The notes: generated from the sequence alone by a model not told the origin. DNA of 64,000 bases from Ancylobacter defluvii (GCF_018390605.1 NZ_JAHBGD010000012.1:154226-218225), one strand, 5' to 3'; positions 36,476 to 46,704 are shown, counted from the first letter of the stretch. Made by a program: numbers and translations.

Positions 36476-36834
36476 GAGTCCCGGCCGGCGCCACCCGGCC
36501 CGTCTTTCTCCTGCAATCCATGCTGTCTCGACCCCTGCGTGCCGGGCGCGGCGGCGTATGAGCCCTTGGCCCGCCGGCGAACATTTTGCCCCCGTGCGTG
36601 GCAAAGTGTTCAGGCGCTCTCGCCATACGCCCTTCGCCGTGGTATATTGCATACGCAACGATGGAACGCAGGATGCCAAGGCCTCATAGAAGGCTGATCC
36701 ATCAACGATAATCGATGTGGGACGAGAAGCGCCGCGGTCTCCGCGGGTACGGGATCGCCGATTGACATGCTGGTATTTGGTATGCCAAATTTCGAAGAAA
36801 TCCCCGGCGGGCTCGGCCCGATGAGGATTTTCTC
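36476..36834. other. Intergenic region between the two gntR genes
   Basis: No gene is seen. It holds a weak operator-like sequence at 36640-36656 (TGGTAT-ATTGC-ATACGC), a consensus -35 box TTGACA at 36762-36767, and the strong operator at 36771-36787. Confidence 0.6.
36771..36787. promoter_or_regulatory. GntR-type operator in front of gntR copy 2
   Basis: TGGTATTTGGTATGCCA has the form TGGTAT-N5-ATGCCA and starts 4 bases after a perfect -35 hexamer (TTGACA, 36762-36767), in the promoter spacer, where a bound protein would block polymerase. Its reverse complement differs from the site at 48789 at one base of 17. Autoregulation by the gntR gene at 36835 is the simplest reading. Confidence 0.7.
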
Positions 36835-37560
36835 GTGAGTACGAAAGCGGCTTTGAACAAGAGGTGGCAGAGCGGTGACAATGGCCTGGCCATTGAGCGC
36901 CTGCCGGCGAAGGAGAGCTTCAAGAGCAGGGCTTATGCCGCTCTGAAGGAAGCCATCACCAACATGAATATCTACGGCTCGGACGAGCCGCTGCTGCTCG
37001 ATGAGCGAGACATTTCAGAGCGCCTTGGCGCGAGCCGCACGCCGATTCGCGAGGCCGTGGCGATGCTTGAGCAGGAAGGCCTGCTCAAGGCCGTGCCGAG
37101 ACGGGGTATTTTGGTTGTTCGCCGCACCAAGGCCGAGATGATCGAGATGATCGAGGCCTGGGCGGCACTGGAAAGCATGGCGGCTCGCCTCGCGACTTCT
37201 CGCGCAAGCGACGAGGCGATCGCCGAATTGAGGGCCTTTTTCAAGGAGTTCGATTTCAACCGGATCGAGCGCGAGCGGTGTGACGAATATTCGACCGCGA
37301 ATATCGCGTTCCACCAGGCGCTGATCCGGCTGAGCGGCTCCTCACTTCTCGCAGCGATGACGGACAACCTGTTCTTCCATGTTCGGGCCATCCGCCACCG
37401 CACGATCTTCGAGATGGACCGGGCGCAGCGTTCCGCCTCCGACCATCTCGAGATCATCCAGGCAATCGAGGCGCGGGACGCAGACCGCGCCGAGCGTTTG
37501 GTCCGTGACCACACGCTCCGGCTGGCGAGGCATGTCGAGAGCCACGTGAACCTTGACTAG
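36835..37560 (+). CDS. GntR-family regulator, FCD subgroup, copy 2
   Basis: A 241-residue paralogue of the protein at 35699, with the same winged helix (LLDERDISERLGASRTPIRE, EQEGLLKAVPRRGILVV) and FCD domain (TANIAFHQALIRL, ASDHLEIIQAI). GTG start after ATGAGGA. The recognition helices of both copies read SRTPIREA, so they may share operators. It is located directly upstream of oxc. Confidence 0.9.
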   Translation: MSTKAALNKRWQSGDNGLAIERLPAKESFKSRAYAALKEAITNMNIYGSDEPLLLDERDISERLGASRTPIREAVAMLEQEGLLKAVPRRGILVVRRTKAEMIEMIEAWAALESMAARLATSRASDEAIAELRAFFKEFDFNRIERERCDEYSTANIAFHQALIRLSGSSLLAAMTDNLFFHVRAIRHRTIFEMDRAQRSASDHLEIIQAIEARDADRAERLVRDHTLRLARHVESHVNLD

Positions 37561-37820
37561 AGCGGCGGACCCGCACGGCGCGGTTTGCCGACGGGGCCAG
37601 ACGACTCGGGACGTGAAGGCATGGGTAGAGATGGAATATGCGCGGCAGGCGTGTCGGCCTTTATGCCGGCCGTCGATCGCCAGCCGAGAGACCGCCGCCG
37701 GGGTGGCGCGATCCGTCGGCAATATTCCCTCGCCCCCTGCCTGGCTCCGGGTCCGATGGGTCCGACGTTCTGGTGATGATCTTCAAAAACGGCGCAGACA
37801 AGATTCCGGGAGGAAGCAAG

Positions 37821-39563
37821 ATGTCCGCAGTAGCACAGGTTATTGACACGAATTCGGCCATCGAGGCCGAGGTGGAGCTGACGGATGGCTTCCATCTCGT
37901 TATCGATGCTCTCAAACTGAACGGCATCGAGACCATTTATGGCGTGCCGGGCATTCCGATTACCGACCTTGGCCGCATGGCGCAGGCCGAGGGCATCCGG
38001 GTGATCTCGTTCCGCCACGAGCAGAACGCCGGTAACGCCGCCGCCATCGCCGGCTTCCTCACCAAGAAGCCCGGCATCTGCCTCACCGTCTCGGCGCCCG
38101 GCTTCCTGAACGGCTTGACCGCTCTCGCCAACGCGACGACCAACTGCTTCCCGATGATCCTCATCTCCGGCTCGTCCGAGCGCGAGATCGTCGACCTGCA
38201 GCAGGGCGACTATGAGGAGATGGACCAGCTCGCCATCGCCAAGCCGCTCTGCAAGGCCGCCTTCCGCGTGCTGCACGCCGAGGATATCGGCATCGGTGTC
38301 GCCCGCGCCATCCGCGCGGCGGTGTCCGGCCGTCCCGGCGGCGTCTATCTCGATCTGCCGGCCAAGCTGTTCTCGCAGGTGGTCGATGCCGAGAAGGGCG
38401 CCAAGTCGCTGGTGAAGGTCATCGACGCCGCTCCCGACCAGCTGCCCGCCCCGTCCGCGGTCGAGCGCGCCCTCGAGGTACTGAAGTCGGCGAAGAAGCC
38501 GCTGATCATCCTCGGCAAGGGCGCCGCCTATGCCCAGGCCGACGAGACCATCCGCGAGTTCATCGAGACCTCCGGCATTCCCTTCCTGCCGATGTCGATG
38601 GCCAAGGGCCTGCTGCCCGATACCCATCCGCTGTCGGCCGGCGCCGCCCGTTCGACGGTGCTGAAGGATTCGGACGTCGTCCTGCTCGTCGGCGCCCGCC
38701 TCAACTGGCTGCTGTCGCACGGCAAGGGCAAGACCTGGGGCGATGCGCCCAAGAAGTTCATCCAGGTCGACATCGAGCCGAAGGAAATGGACTCCAACGT
38801 CGAGATCGTCGCCCCGCTGGTCGGCGATATCGGCTCGGTGGTTTCCGCCCTGCTCGACGGCGTGAAGGCCGGCTGGACGGCTCCTTCCGATGCGTGGATC
38901 GGCGAGATCAAGGCGCGCAAGGAAGTGAACATCGCCAAGATGTCGCAGCGCCTGCTCAAGAACTCCACCCCGATGGACTTCCACTCGGCGCTCGGCGCGC
39001 TGAAGCAGGTGATCAAGGAGCGTCCCGACGCGATCCTGGTCAATGAGGGCGCCAACACCCTCGACCTCGCCCGTGGCGTCATCGACATGTACCAGCCGCG
39101 CAAGCGCCTGGACGTCGGCACCTGGGGCGTGATGGGCATCGGCATGGGCTTCGCCGTCGGCGCGGCGGTGGAGACCGGCAAGCCGGTGCTGGCGGTCGAG
39201 GGCGACAGCGCCTTCGGCTTCTCCGGCATGGAAGTCGAAACCATCTGCCGCTACGAGCTGCCGGTCTGCATCGTGGTGTTCAACAATAACGGCATCTATC
39301 GCGGCCTCGACACCGACCCGACCGGCCGCGATCCCGGCACCACCGTCTTCGTCAAGGGCTCGCGCTACGACAAGATGATGGAGGCCTTCGGGGGCGTCGG
39401 CTACAACGCCACCACCCCGGACGAGTTGAAGCGCTTCGTCGACGAGGCGATGAACTCCGGTCGCCCGACCCTCATCAACGCGGTCATCGACCCGGCGGCC
39501 GGCAGCGAGAGCGGCAATATCGGCAGCCTCAATCCGCAGAGCGTCGTCAAGAAGAAGAGCTGA
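37821..39563 (+). CDS. oxc: Oxalyl-CoA decarboxylase
   Basis: A 580-residue thiamin-diphosphate enzyme that splits oxalyl-CoA into formyl-CoA and CO2. The catalytic Glu is E67 in [13 protein letters not shown]; the ThDP/Mg motif starts at G461-D-S ([20 protein letters not shown]) and ends in [11 protein letters not shown]. Length and the segment [10 protein letters not shown] match known Oxc proteins. The start at 37821 follows GGGAGGAAG; the frame is open to 37638 upstream without support. It sits between gntR copy 2 and frc1. Confidence 0.96.
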   Translation: MSAVAQVIDTNSAIEAEVELTDGFHLVIDALKLNGIETIYGVPGIPITDLGRMAQAEGIRVISFRHEQNAGNAAAIAGFLTKKPGICLTVSAPGFLNGLTALANATTNCFPMILISGSSEREIVDLQQGDYEEMDQLAIAKPLCKAAFRVLHAEDIGIGVARAIRAAVSGRPGGVYLDLPAKLFSQVVDAEKGAKSLVKVIDAAPDQLPAPSAVERALEVLKSAKKPLIILGKGAAYAQADETIREFIETSGIPFLPMSMAKGLLPDTHPLSAGAARSTVLKDSDVVLLVGARLNWLLSHGKGKTWGDAPKKFIQVDIEPKEMDSNVEIVAPLVGDIGSVVSALLDGVKAGWTAPSDAWIGEIKARKEVNIAKMSQRLLKNSTPMDFHSALGALKQVIKERPDAILVNEGANTLDLARGVIDMYQPRKRLDVGTWGVMGIGMGFAVGAAVETGKPVLAVEGDSAFGFSGMEVETICRYELPVCIVVFNNNGIYRGLDTDPTGRDPGTTVFVKGSRYDKMMEAFGGVGYNATTPDELKRFVDEAMNSGRPTLINAVIDPAAGSESGNIGSLNPQSVVKKKS

Positions 39564-39572
39564 TCCGACATT

Positions 39573-39602
39573 GGCGGGCGGAGACATCTCCGCCCGCCCT
39601 TT
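39573..39602 (+). terminator. Hairpin between oxc and frc1
   Basis: An 11-bp perfect stem (GGCGGGCGGAG at 39573-39583, CTCCGCCCGCC at 39588-39598, loop ACAT) followed by only CTTT. It may terminate part of the oxc transcripts or protect their 3' end. Confidence 0.5.
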
Positions 39603-39660
39603 AACGAAATGAAGCGCACCGGCGCAAACGTCGGGCACCACACTTTCGAGAGGAAACCCC

Positions 39661-40938
39661 ATGAGCAAGGCGCTGGACGGAGTCCGTATCCTAGATTTCA
39701 CCCATGTTCAGTCCGGCCCGACCTGCACCCAGCTCCTGGCCTGGTTCGGCGCCGACGTGATCAAGGTGGAACGCCCCGGCGAGGGCGATGTCACGCGGGC
39801 GCAGCTCCGCGATGTCCCGAACGCGGACAGCCTCTATTTCACCATGCTGAACTCGAACAAGCGGTCGATCACGCTCGACACCAAGAATCCCGAGGGCAAG
39901 AAGATCCTCGAGGAACTGGTGAAGATCTGCGACGTCATGGTCGAGAATTTCGCCCCCGGCGCGCTCGACCGCATGGGCTTCACCTGGGAGCGCATCCAGG
40001 AGCTCAACCCGCGCATCATCCTCGCCTCGGTGAAGGGCTTCGGCCCCGGCCCGTTCGAAGACTGCAAGGTCTATGAGAACGTCGCCCAGTGCACCGGCGG
40101 CTCCGCCTCCACCACCGGCTTCCGCGACGGCCTGCCGCTGGTCACCGCAGCGCAGATCGGCGATTCCGGCACCGGGCTGCATCTCGCCCTCGGCATCGTC
40201 ACCGCGCTCTACCAGCGCACCCTGACCGGCCGCGGCCAGAAGGTGCTGTGCGCCATGCAGGATTCGGTGCTGAACCTGTGCCGCGTCAAGCTGCGCGACC
40301 AGCAGCGCCTCGAGCGTGGCCCGCTGCGCGAATACAGCCAGTTCGGCGAGGGCATTCCCTTCGGCGACGCGGTGCCGCGCGCGGGCAATGATTCCGGCGG
40401 CGGCCAGCCGGGCCGCATCCTGCGCTGCAAGGGTTGGGAGACCGATCCCAACGCCTATATCTATTTCATCACCCAGGCGCCGGTCTGGGCCAAGATCTGC
40501 GATGTCATCCACGAGCCCGAGTGGAAGACCGATCCCAACTATGCGACGCCGGCCGCCCGCCTGCCGCATCTCAACGAGATCTTCACCCGCGTCGAAGCGT
40601 GGACCATGGCCCACACCAAGTTCGAGGCGATGGAGATCCTCAATAAATACGACATTCCCTGCGGCCCGGTGCTCTCCATGAAGGAGATCGCCGAGGACCG
40701 GTCGCTCTACGAGACCGGTACGCTGGTGGAGGTCGATCACCCGACGCGTGGCGCCTATCTGACCGTCGGCAACCCGATCAAGCTGTCGGACAACGACGTG
40801 CCGGTGGAGCGCTCGCCGCTGCTTGGCGAACACACCGAAGAAATCCTGGCGCAGGTGCTCGGTTTCGGCATCGACCGCATCGACGCCGTCAAGGCATCGG
40901 GCGCGGTGGGCGAGCCGGTGCGGCAGGCCGCCGAATAG
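39661..40938 (+). CDS. frc: Formyl-CoA transferase-like CoA-transferase, copy 1 (class III)
   Basis: A 425-residue class III CoA-transferase. The catalytic Asp is D168 ([10 protein letters not shown]), and [10 protein letters not shown] and KVERPG are present. Compared with copy 2 and with Oxalobacter Frc, pocket positions differ: TTGFWDGPP reads TTGFRDGLP, and the glycine loop GGGGQPG reads SGGGQPG. Gln48 replaces the Trp48 of the Oxalobacter enzyme, as in E. coli YfdW. It should move CoA between formate/oxalate or a related acid; the exact donor is open. It is 97 bases after oxc. Confidence 0.88.
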   Translation: MSKALDGVRILDFTHVQSGPTCTQLLAWFGADVIKVERPGEGDVTRAQLRDVPNADSLYFTMLNSNKRSITLDTKNPEGKKILEELVKICDVMVENFAPGALDRMGFTWERIQELNPRIILASVKGFGPGPFEDCKVYENVAQCTGGSASTTGFRDGLPLVTAAQIGDSGTGLHLALGIVTALYQRTLTGRGQKVLCAMQDSVLNLCRVKLRDQQRLERGPLREYSQFGEGIPFGDAVPRAGNDSGGGQPGRILRCKGWETDPNAYIYFITQAPVWAKICDVIHEPEWKTDPNYATPAARLPHLNEIFTRVEAWTMAHTKFEAMEILNKYDIPCGPVLSMKEIAEDRSLYETGTLVEVDHPTRGAYLTVGNPIKLSDNDVPVERSPLLGEHTEEILAQVLGFGIDRIDAVKASGAVGEPVRQAAE

Positions 40939-40952
40939 GCGCAGACGGATTT

Positions 40953-40976
40953 GCGCGGAGCTCCCCGGCTCCGCGC
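40953..40976 (+). terminator. Hairpin after frc copy 1
   Basis: A 9-bp stem (GCGCGGAGC at 40953-40961, GCTCCGCGC at 40968-40976) with a 6-base loop, 14 bases after the frc1 stop. No T tract follows, so it may be an RNA-stabilising or rho-dependent element. The rest of the 248-base gap before frc2 shows no gene. Confidence 0.35.
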
Positions 40977-41186
40977 CGCTAGACCTGAGGTGGCAGAAGA
41001 AGTCGTGAACGGTCGGATGTCCGTACTTCCGATGTCGAACACCACCTGGGACGTATTCCGCCGGTTCGCCGGCGGAGACGGGGAGACGGAGGCTCCTGAT
41101 ACCTGCGCGGGTAGGAGCTTAGTTCTACGGCACGCTCGGGAGAGCCGTCGTGCCGAACGAAACCGAATGAAGGGAAGTCGACAACG

Positions 41187-42437
41187 ATGTCTAAGCCGCT
41201 TGAAGGTATAAAGATCATCGATTTCACCCACGTCCAGGCGGGTCCCGCCTGCACCCAGCTTCTCGCCTGGTTCGGCGCCGACGTGATCAAGGTTGAGCGC
41301 CCCGGTGCGGGCGACGTCACGCGCAGCCAGCTTCGCCATGTGAAGGACGCCGATGCGCTGTACTTCACCATGCTGAACTCCAACAAGCGCTCCCTGACCC
41401 TGGACACCAAGACCCAGCAGGGCAAGGAAGTGCTGACCAAGCTCATCAAAGAGTCGGACGTCATGGTCGAGAATTTCGGCCCCGGCGCGCTCGATCGCAT
41501 GGGCTTCACCTGGCAGCACATCCAGGAGCTCAACCCGGGCATGATCCTCGCCTCGGTGAAGGGCTTCTCGGAAGGCCACGCCTATGAAGATCTGAAGGTG
41601 TACGAGAACGTCGCGCAGTGCGCTGGCGGCGCCGCCTCCACCACCGGCTTCTGGGACGGTCCCCCGACCGTGTCGGCCGCCGCGCTCGGTGACTCGAACA
41701 CCGGCATGCATCTCGCCATCGGCATCCTCACGGCGCTGCACCAGAAGATCAAGACCGGCAAGGGCCAGAAGGTCGCCGTGTCGATGCAGGATTCGGTGCT
41801 CAACCTCTGCCGCGTGAAGCTGCGCGACCAGCAGCGCCTCGACGCCCTCGGCTATCTGGAAGAGTATCCGCAGTACCCGCACGGCGAGTTCTCGGACGTG
41901 GTTCCGCGCGGCGGCAATGCCGGCGGCGGCGGCCAGCCGGGCTGGGTGCTGAAGTGCAAGGGTTGGGAGACCGACCCGAACGCCTACATCTACTTCACCG
42001 TACAGGGCCATGCCTGGGCGCCGATCTGCAAGGCGTTGAACAAGCCGGAGTGGATCGACGATCCGGCCTACAACACCGCCGAAGCCCGCCAGGACAAGAT
42101 CTTCGACATCTTCGCCTTCATCGAGAACTGGCTCTCGGACAAGACCAAGTTCGAAGCCATCGACATCCTGCGCAAGTTCGACATTCCCTGCGCGCCGGTG
42201 CTGTCGATGAAGGAGATCGCCAACGACCCGTCGCTGCGCAAGAGCGGCACCGTGGTCGAGGTCGATCACCCGAAGCTCGGCAAGTATCTGACCGTCGGCT
42301 CGCCGATCAAGTTCTCGGACGTCGAGGTCAGCATCACCGCCTCGCCGCTGCTCGGCCAGCACACCAATGAAGTGCTCGCCGACCTCGGCTACTCGCAGGA
42401 AGAGATTTCCGCCCTGCACGACGCCAAGGCGGTCTGA
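41187..42437 (+). CDS. frc: Formyl-CoA:oxalate CoA-transferase, copy 2
   Basis: A 416-residue class III CoA-transferase that makes oxalyl-CoA from oxalate and formyl-CoA. It keeps the Frc hallmarks: catalytic D169 at the same number as in the Oxalobacter enzyme ([10 protein letters not shown]), W156 in TTGFWDGPP, and the intact glycine loop GGGGQPGW. Gln48 is as in YfdW. This copy is therefore the better candidate for the true Frc of the pathway. The start follows GAAGGGA. Confidence 0.94.
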   Translation: MSKPLEGIKIIDFTHVQAGPACTQLLAWFGADVIKVERPGAGDVTRSQLRHVKDADALYFTMLNSNKRSLTLDTKTQQGKEVLTKLIKESDVMVENFGPGALDRMGFTWQHIQELNPGMILASVKGFSEGHAYEDLKVYENVAQCAGGAASTTGFWDGPPTVSAAALGDSNTGMHLAIGILTALHQKIKTGKGQKVAVSMQDSVLNLCRVKLRDQQRLDALGYLEEYPQYPHGEFSDVVPRGGNAGGGGQPGWVLKCKGWETDPNAYIYFTVQGHAWAPICKALNKPEWIDDPAYNTAEARQDKIFDIFAFIENWLSDKTKFEAIDILRKFDIPCAPVLSMKEIANDPSLRKSGTVVEVDHPKLGKYLTVGSPIKFSDVEVSITASPLLGQHTNEVLADLGYSQEEISALHDAKAV

Positions 42438-42797
42438 TCGGAACACCGGCCGGCGGCGGTTGCCGCCACGGCCATTTGAAGATCGGCGGCGCGCGCCTCG
42501 AGGCGTTGCGCCGCCCGCGAGCCTCCCGGAGCGGAGCGCTCTGGCGTCTGTTCCAGCCGGACAATCCGTCCGGTGCGCACAGCCACCCGACGTTCGGTTC
42601 CTCCTAGGCGACTGAGCCGGCGCATCCGGAGAGCGGGTGCGCCGGCCATTTTTTTCGCGGTTCCTGGTCGCAGATCACGGCACGCGCCGACGGCACCGCA
42701 TCCGGTCGAGCCCCGCTCAAGGCAAGCAACCGCCGCACTCTTGGCACGGTCCTCGACACCGGCGCGGCCGCATTGATCGCGGTCACTCAGATTGCCC
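42438..42797. other. Region downstream of frc2
   Basis: No gene is supported here. It contains a small GGCGGC/GCCGCC hairpin (42452-42467) and the strong terminator at 42616-42655. Confidence 0.5.
42616..42655 (+). terminator. Rho-independent terminator of the oxc-frc region
   Basis: A 12-bp stem (42616-42627 with 42635-42646, one G-U pair, 7-base loop) followed two bases later by seven T residues. It is 178 bases past the frc2 stop and closes the plus-strand oxc-frc1-frc2 block. Confidence 0.85.
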
Positions 42798-43550
42798 TTA
42801 CAGCGGCGGCAGCACCGCTGGCGCGGCGATCCTCGCCCGAGTCGGTGTGGCATGGGGGAAGCGCATTCTCACCCCGCCATCCGACATCGGCCCCGCCGTT
42901 CCACATTCGATCGCCGTGCCCGCCGCCGGTTCGAGCGCATAGAGGAAACAGGCCGGCAGCAGCGAAGGCAGTGCCAGCCGGCTGGCGGCAGCGAAGCCGC
43001 TGGGCATGAACGGCCGCTCCTGCTCCGGTGCGGCAAAGCTCGCGGCGGCGATCTCCGAGCCGCCGGCCCGGCAGCGCCGGCTGACCGGGAACGGTTCCCA
43101 GCGATAGACGACGGTGCCGGCCTGGCTGCGGGTGGCGAACGGCAATTGTCCGCCATCGGCCGGTGCGGTGGCGAGGCGGTTCGTCGCGCCCGATTCGGTG
43201 GGCGTCGCCACGCGCAGGCCGGCCTCGCTACCCAGCACGCCCGGCTCGGCGCCGCCGACCGGCCTCAGTTCCGGCGTCGGCCAGAGATAGTCGAGCCACT
43301 CCTCGAACAGCTCCTCGCGGCGCGGGCAGTCCGGCCGCAGCCAGGAGGATGTGAGATACGCCACCCGCTCGACCGGCTCGATGGGGGTGCCGATCTCCTC
43401 GACGGCGACCGCAACCTCGCCGCCGATCACCAGATAGGCCCGCTCATCGGCACCGACCGCCAGATGCAGTCCCATCCGCCATTCCGGCACCGCATCGAAC
43501 ACGGCAGGCCGACGAACCCTTAAAAGTTGCATATATATCGCGCGCCCCAC
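42798..43550 (-). CDS. Hypothetical protein
   Basis: A 250-codon frame on the minus strand between frc2 and iclR. Most codons end in G or C, as in neighbouring genes, and the sequence has natural amino acid composition, so it looks real. I do not recognise a domain. No signal peptide is seen; the start could be GTG 43550 or ATG 43532, and neither has a clear ribosome binding site. Its position just downstream of iclR on the same strand suggests co-transcription. Confidence 0.55.
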   Translation of the reverse strand: MGRAIYMQLLRVRRPAVFDAVPEWRMGLHLAVGADERAYLVIGGEVAVAVEEIGTPIEPVERVAYLTSSWLRPDCPRREELFEEWLDYLWPTPELRPVGGAEPGVLGSEAGLRVATPTESGATNRLATAPADGGQLPFATRSQAGTVVYRWEPFPVSRRCRAGGSEIAAASFAAPEQERPFMPSGFAAASRLALPSLLPACFLYALEPAAGTAIECGTAGPMSDGGVRMRFPHATPTRARIAAPAVLPPL

Positions 43551-43622
43551 CTAATGGTTGTAGCGCACGATAACCCGACCGCCTGCCGAGACAAGCGGAA
43601 TATTGGAAGAAACGCCGAATTC

Positions 43623-44441
43623 CTACAACCCAGAATAGCGATGGGTCAGCCGCTGCGCGGCATCGCGGACGCGGGCGCCGAGATCGGCGATGCGCTCGGG
43701 CGGCATGCGCACCGTCGGCGCCGAAATCGAGATCGCCCCCACCGGCTCGCGCCACTCGTCGAGCACCGCGGCGGCGACGCAGCGCATGCCCGGCGTGTGC
43801 TCCTCGTCGTCGATCGAATAGCCGCGCCCGGCGAGATCGGCGAGGTCGGCCTGCAAGGCGCGCCGGCTCACATGGGTGTGCTCGGTGAAGCGCTGCAACT
43901 GGTCGCCGCCGAGCCAGGCGCGCCGGGCCTCCGGGTTCATCGCCGCGAGAATCGCCTTGCCGCCGCCCGAGGCATGGATCGGCAGCGCCCCACCGATACG
44001 GAAGAAGGCGCGCACCGCCGCATGGCTCTCCACCTGCGCGACGCAGATCAGATGCGGCCCGTCGATCATGGAGAGATTGACGGTTTCGCCGACGGCGCCG
44101 GACAGTTCCCGCAGCAGCATGCGCGAGATTTCCGGCAGCTTGCGGATGCGCAGATAGGCCGAGCCGATGCGGAACAGGCCGAGCCCGACCATCCACTGCC
44201 CGGTTGCCGGGTCGTTGCCCACCAGGCCGCGGCGATCGAGCGTGGCGAGCAGGCGATGCACGGTGGAGGTCGGCAGTTCGGCGCGGCGGGCGAGTTCGCT
44301 CAGCGTCATGCCGTCGGACAGCGCCAGCACTTCCAGCAACGAGATCGCGCGATCGAGCGACTGCACCTCGCCGCCACTCTCGGTGGCGCCGGAGGAGGAG
44401 GGGCGCCCGCGGCGTCGAATGCTGGTTACGGCCTCGCTCAT
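43623..44441 (-). CDS. IclR-family transcriptional regulator
   Basis: A 272-residue IclR protein: N-terminal winged helix-turn-helix (TLSELARRAELPTSTVHRLL) and a C-terminal GAF-like effector domain (SGGGKAILAAM, EHTPGMRCVAAAVLD). The start at 44441 is chosen because GGAGG lies 6 bases upstream; an ATG two codons earlier touches that site. It is divergent from gcl, and three IclR-type boxes lie in the gap. In E. coli the IclR-family AllR controls gcl and responds to glyoxylate; a similar role is likely here. Confidence 0.92.
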   Translation of the reverse strand: MSEAVTSIRRRGRPSSSGATESGGEVQSLDRAISLLEVLALSDGMTLSELARRAELPTSTVHRLLATLDRRGLVGNDPATGQWMVGLGLFRIGSAYLRIRKLPEISRMLLRELSGAVGETVNLSMIDGPHLICVAQVESHAAVRAFFRIGGALPIHASGGGKAILAAMNPEARRAWLGGDQLQRFTEHTHVSRRALQADLADLAGRGYSIDDEEHTPGMRCVAAAVLDEWREPVGAISISAPTVRMPPERIADLGARVRDAAQRLTHRYSGL

Positions 44442-44775
44442 TTCCATCCTCCGCAGGCAACCGCGCGGCGGCAGCCGCCTTCCTAAAGGGTCGCCTTTAT
44501 CATAAAGGCGCAACTCCGATTTTTTCGCAAATCAGAAATACATCCCGTATTGCGGAAATGGGAGACCCGTGGCATGTTTTCCGCGATTTCGGAAATTCAT
44601 TCCGCAGTGCGGGAATAATGCTGCTCCGCAACATTGCCCGCGGCGGATTGGAAGGGAACCGACACCAAGGAACCGACACCTCGGCGCGGCGCTGCCGGCC
44701 CCGCATCGGCGGGGCGATGCCCACGCCGGGCGGATCGTCTGTCATGTCGCCAGAAGGTGGCGAGGAGGAATTGCC
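44442..44775. other. Divergent iclR-gcl regulatory region
   Basis: This 334-base gap holds the promoters of iclR and gcl and the IclR boxes at 44543-44615. No small gene is supported. Confidence 0.6.
44543..44615. promoter_or_regulatory. Three IclR-type operator boxes in front of gcl
   Basis: Three inverted repeats of the form TTCCG-N5/6-CGGAA: TCCCG-TATTG-CGGAA at 44543-44557, TTCCG-CGATTT-CGGAA at 44579-44594, and TTCCG-CAGTG-CGGGAA at 44600-44615. They lie between the divergent iclR and gcl genes and are best explained as binding sites of the IclR protein encoded at 43623. Confidence 0.7.
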
Positions 44776-46542
44776 ATGGCCAAGATGCGTGCCGTCGATG
44801 CTGCTATCCGGGTTCTCGAAAAGGAAGGCGTCAGCGTCGCCTTCGGCGTGCCGGGCGCCGCGATCAATCCGCTCTATTCCGCCATGCGCGCCCATGGGAA
44901 GACGCGCCATATCCTGGCGCGCCACGTCGAGGCCGCCTCGCACATGGCCGAGGGCTACACCCGCGCCAAGGCCGGCAATATCGGCGTGTGCATCGGCACC
45001 TCCGGCCCGGCCGGCACCGACATGATCACCGGCCTCTATTCGGCGGCGGCGGATTCGATCCCGATCCTGTGCATCACCGGCCAGGCGCCGCGCGCGCGGC
45101 TCTACAAGGAAGACTTCCAGGCGATCGACATCGAATCCATCGCCAAGCCGGTCGCGAAGTGGGCGGTGATGGTGCGTGAGCCGGCACTGGTGCCGATGGT
45201 GTTCCAGCAGGCCTTCCACGTCATGCGTTCCGGCCGTCCGGGCCCGGTGCTCATCGATCTGCCGATCGACGTCCAGCTCGCCGAGATCGAATTCGACGAG
45301 GACACCTACGCCCCGCTGGAAGTCTACAAGCCCAAGCTCACCCGCAAGCAGGCCGAGAAGGCCATTGCGATGCTGAACGAGGCCGAGCGCCCGCTCATCG
45401 TCTCCGGCGGCGGCATCATCAATGCGGATGCTTCCGACCTGCTGGTCGAGTTCGCCGAGCTCACCGGCGTTCCGGTCATCCCGACCCTGATGGGTTGGGG
45501 CACCATTCCCGACGACCATGATCTGATGGCCGGCATGTGCGGGCTTCAGACCTCGCACCGCTACGGCAACGCCAACATGCTGGCCTCGGACTTCGTGTTC
45601 GGCATCGGCAACCGCTGGGCCAATCGCCACACCGGCTCTGTGGACGTCTATACCAAGGGCCGCAAGTTCATCCATGTCGACATCGAGCCGACCCAGATCG
45701 GCCGCGTCTTCGGCCCGGATCTCGGCATCGTCTCCGACGCCGGCACTGCGCTGGAGCTCTTCATCGAGGTCGCCCGCGAATACAAGGCCGCCGGCAAGCT
45801 GAAGAACCGCTCGGCCTGGGCGAATGAGTGCCTCGGCCGCAAGAAGACCTTGCTGCGCAAGACGCATTTCGACAACGTGCCGCTCAAGCCGCAGCGCGTC
45901 TATGAGGAGATGAACGAGGCGTTCGGCCGCGATACCCGCTACGTCTCCACCATCGGCCTGTCGCAGATCGCCGGCGCGCAGATGCTGCACGTCTATAAGC
46001 CGCGCAACTGGATCAATTGCGGCCAGGCCGGCCCGCTCGGCTGGACGCTGCCGGCGGCACTGGGTGTCCGCGCGGCTGATCCGGATGCCGAGATCGTGGC
46101 GCTGTCGGGCGACTACGACTTCCAGTTCCTCATCGAGGAACTGGCGGTCGGCGCCCAGCACAAGCTGCCCTACATCCATGTGGTGGTGAACAACTCCTAT
46201 CTGGGCCTGATCCGTCAGGCGCAGCGCGGCTTCAACATGGATTTCGAGGTCTCGCTGGCCTTCGACAACATCAATGCCGAGGAGAATGCCGGTTACGGCG
46301 TCGACCACGTCGCGGTGGCGGAAGGTCTGGGCTGCAAGGCGGTTCGCGTCTCCTCGCCCAACGAGTTCAAGGATGCCTTCACCCGCGCCAAGGCGTTGAT
46401 GAAGGAGCACCAGGTGCCGGTGGTGATGGAGTTCATCCTCGAGCGCGTCACCAACATCGCCATGGGCATGGAGATCGACGCCGTCAACGAGTTCGAGGAA
46501 GTGCTCGACCTGCCGCTGGAGAGCGCCAAGGAAAACGCGTGA
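44776..46542 (+). CDS. gcl: Glyoxylate carboligase (tartronate-semialdehyde synthase)
   Basis: A 588-residue thiamin-diphosphate enzyme that joins two glyoxylate molecules to tartronate semialdehyde and CO2. The family's diagnostic change is present: V51 ([17 protein letters not shown]) stands where other ThDP enzymes have the catalytic Glu, at the same number as in E. coli Gcl. The ThDP motif is [19 protein letters not shown] ending in VVNNSYLG. The start at 44776 follows GAGGAGGAA. It is the first gene of gcl-hyi-glxR, behind the IclR boxes. Confidence 0.97.
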   Translation: MAKMRAVDAAIRVLEKEGVSVAFGVPGAAINPLYSAMRAHGKTRHILARHVEAASHMAEGYTRAKAGNIGVCIGTSGPAGTDMITGLYSAAADSIPILCITGQAPRARLYKEDFQAIDIESIAKPVAKWAVMVREPALVPMVFQQAFHVMRSGRPGPVLIDLPIDVQLAEIEFDEDTYAPLEVYKPKLTRKQAEKAIAMLNEAERPLIVSGGGIINADASDLLVEFAELTGVPVIPTLMGWGTIPDDHDLMAGMCGLQTSHRYGNANMLASDFVFGIGNRWANRHTGSVDVYTKGRKFIHVDIEPTQIGRVFGPDLGIVSDAGTALELFIEVAREYKAAGKLKNRSAWANECLGRKKTLLRKTHFDNVPLKPQRVYEEMNEAFGRDTRYVSTIGLSQIAGAQMLHVYKPRNWINCGQAGPLGWTLPAALGVRAADPDAEIVALSGDYDFQFLIEELAVGAQHKLPYIHVVVNNSYLGLIRQAQRGFNMDFEVSLAFDNINAEENAGYGVDHVAVAEGLGCKAVRVSSPNEFKDAFTRAKALMKEHQVPVVMEFILERVTNIAMGMEIDAVNEFEEVLDLPLESAKENA

Positions 46543-46692
46543 GCGTTCCGCGCGGGGACGCTTATCGCCCGGTAACGCCATGGTGGGGGCCGCGCGCCTC
46601 CACCTCTTGCGCGCGTCCCTGACGTGACGGCAAAGTGCCTGCCGTCGGCGCGGTTTCCATCCGGAGCCGGCCCCACGTCAAACGATTGAAAC

Positions 46693-46704
46693 GAAAACGT
46701 TTTC
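46693..46704. promoter_or_regulatory. LacI-type operator upstream of hyi
   Basis: GAAAACGTTTTC is a perfect 12-bp palindrome with the central CG typical of LacI/GalR-family operators. It sits 69 bases upstream of hyi in a 230-base gap after gcl. No LacI-family gene is in the window, so the regulator would be encoded elsewhere. Confidence 0.55.

Noticed and set aside
37557-39701. A 714-codon minus-strand open frame over oxc
   Set aside because: Antisense shadow produced by high GC in the third codon position of oxc.
39661-40938. YfdE-type acetyl-CoA:oxalate transferase for frc copy 1
   Set aside because: YfdE is shorter (about 381 residues), and copy 1 has the full Frc length and layout; only the pocket residues differ.
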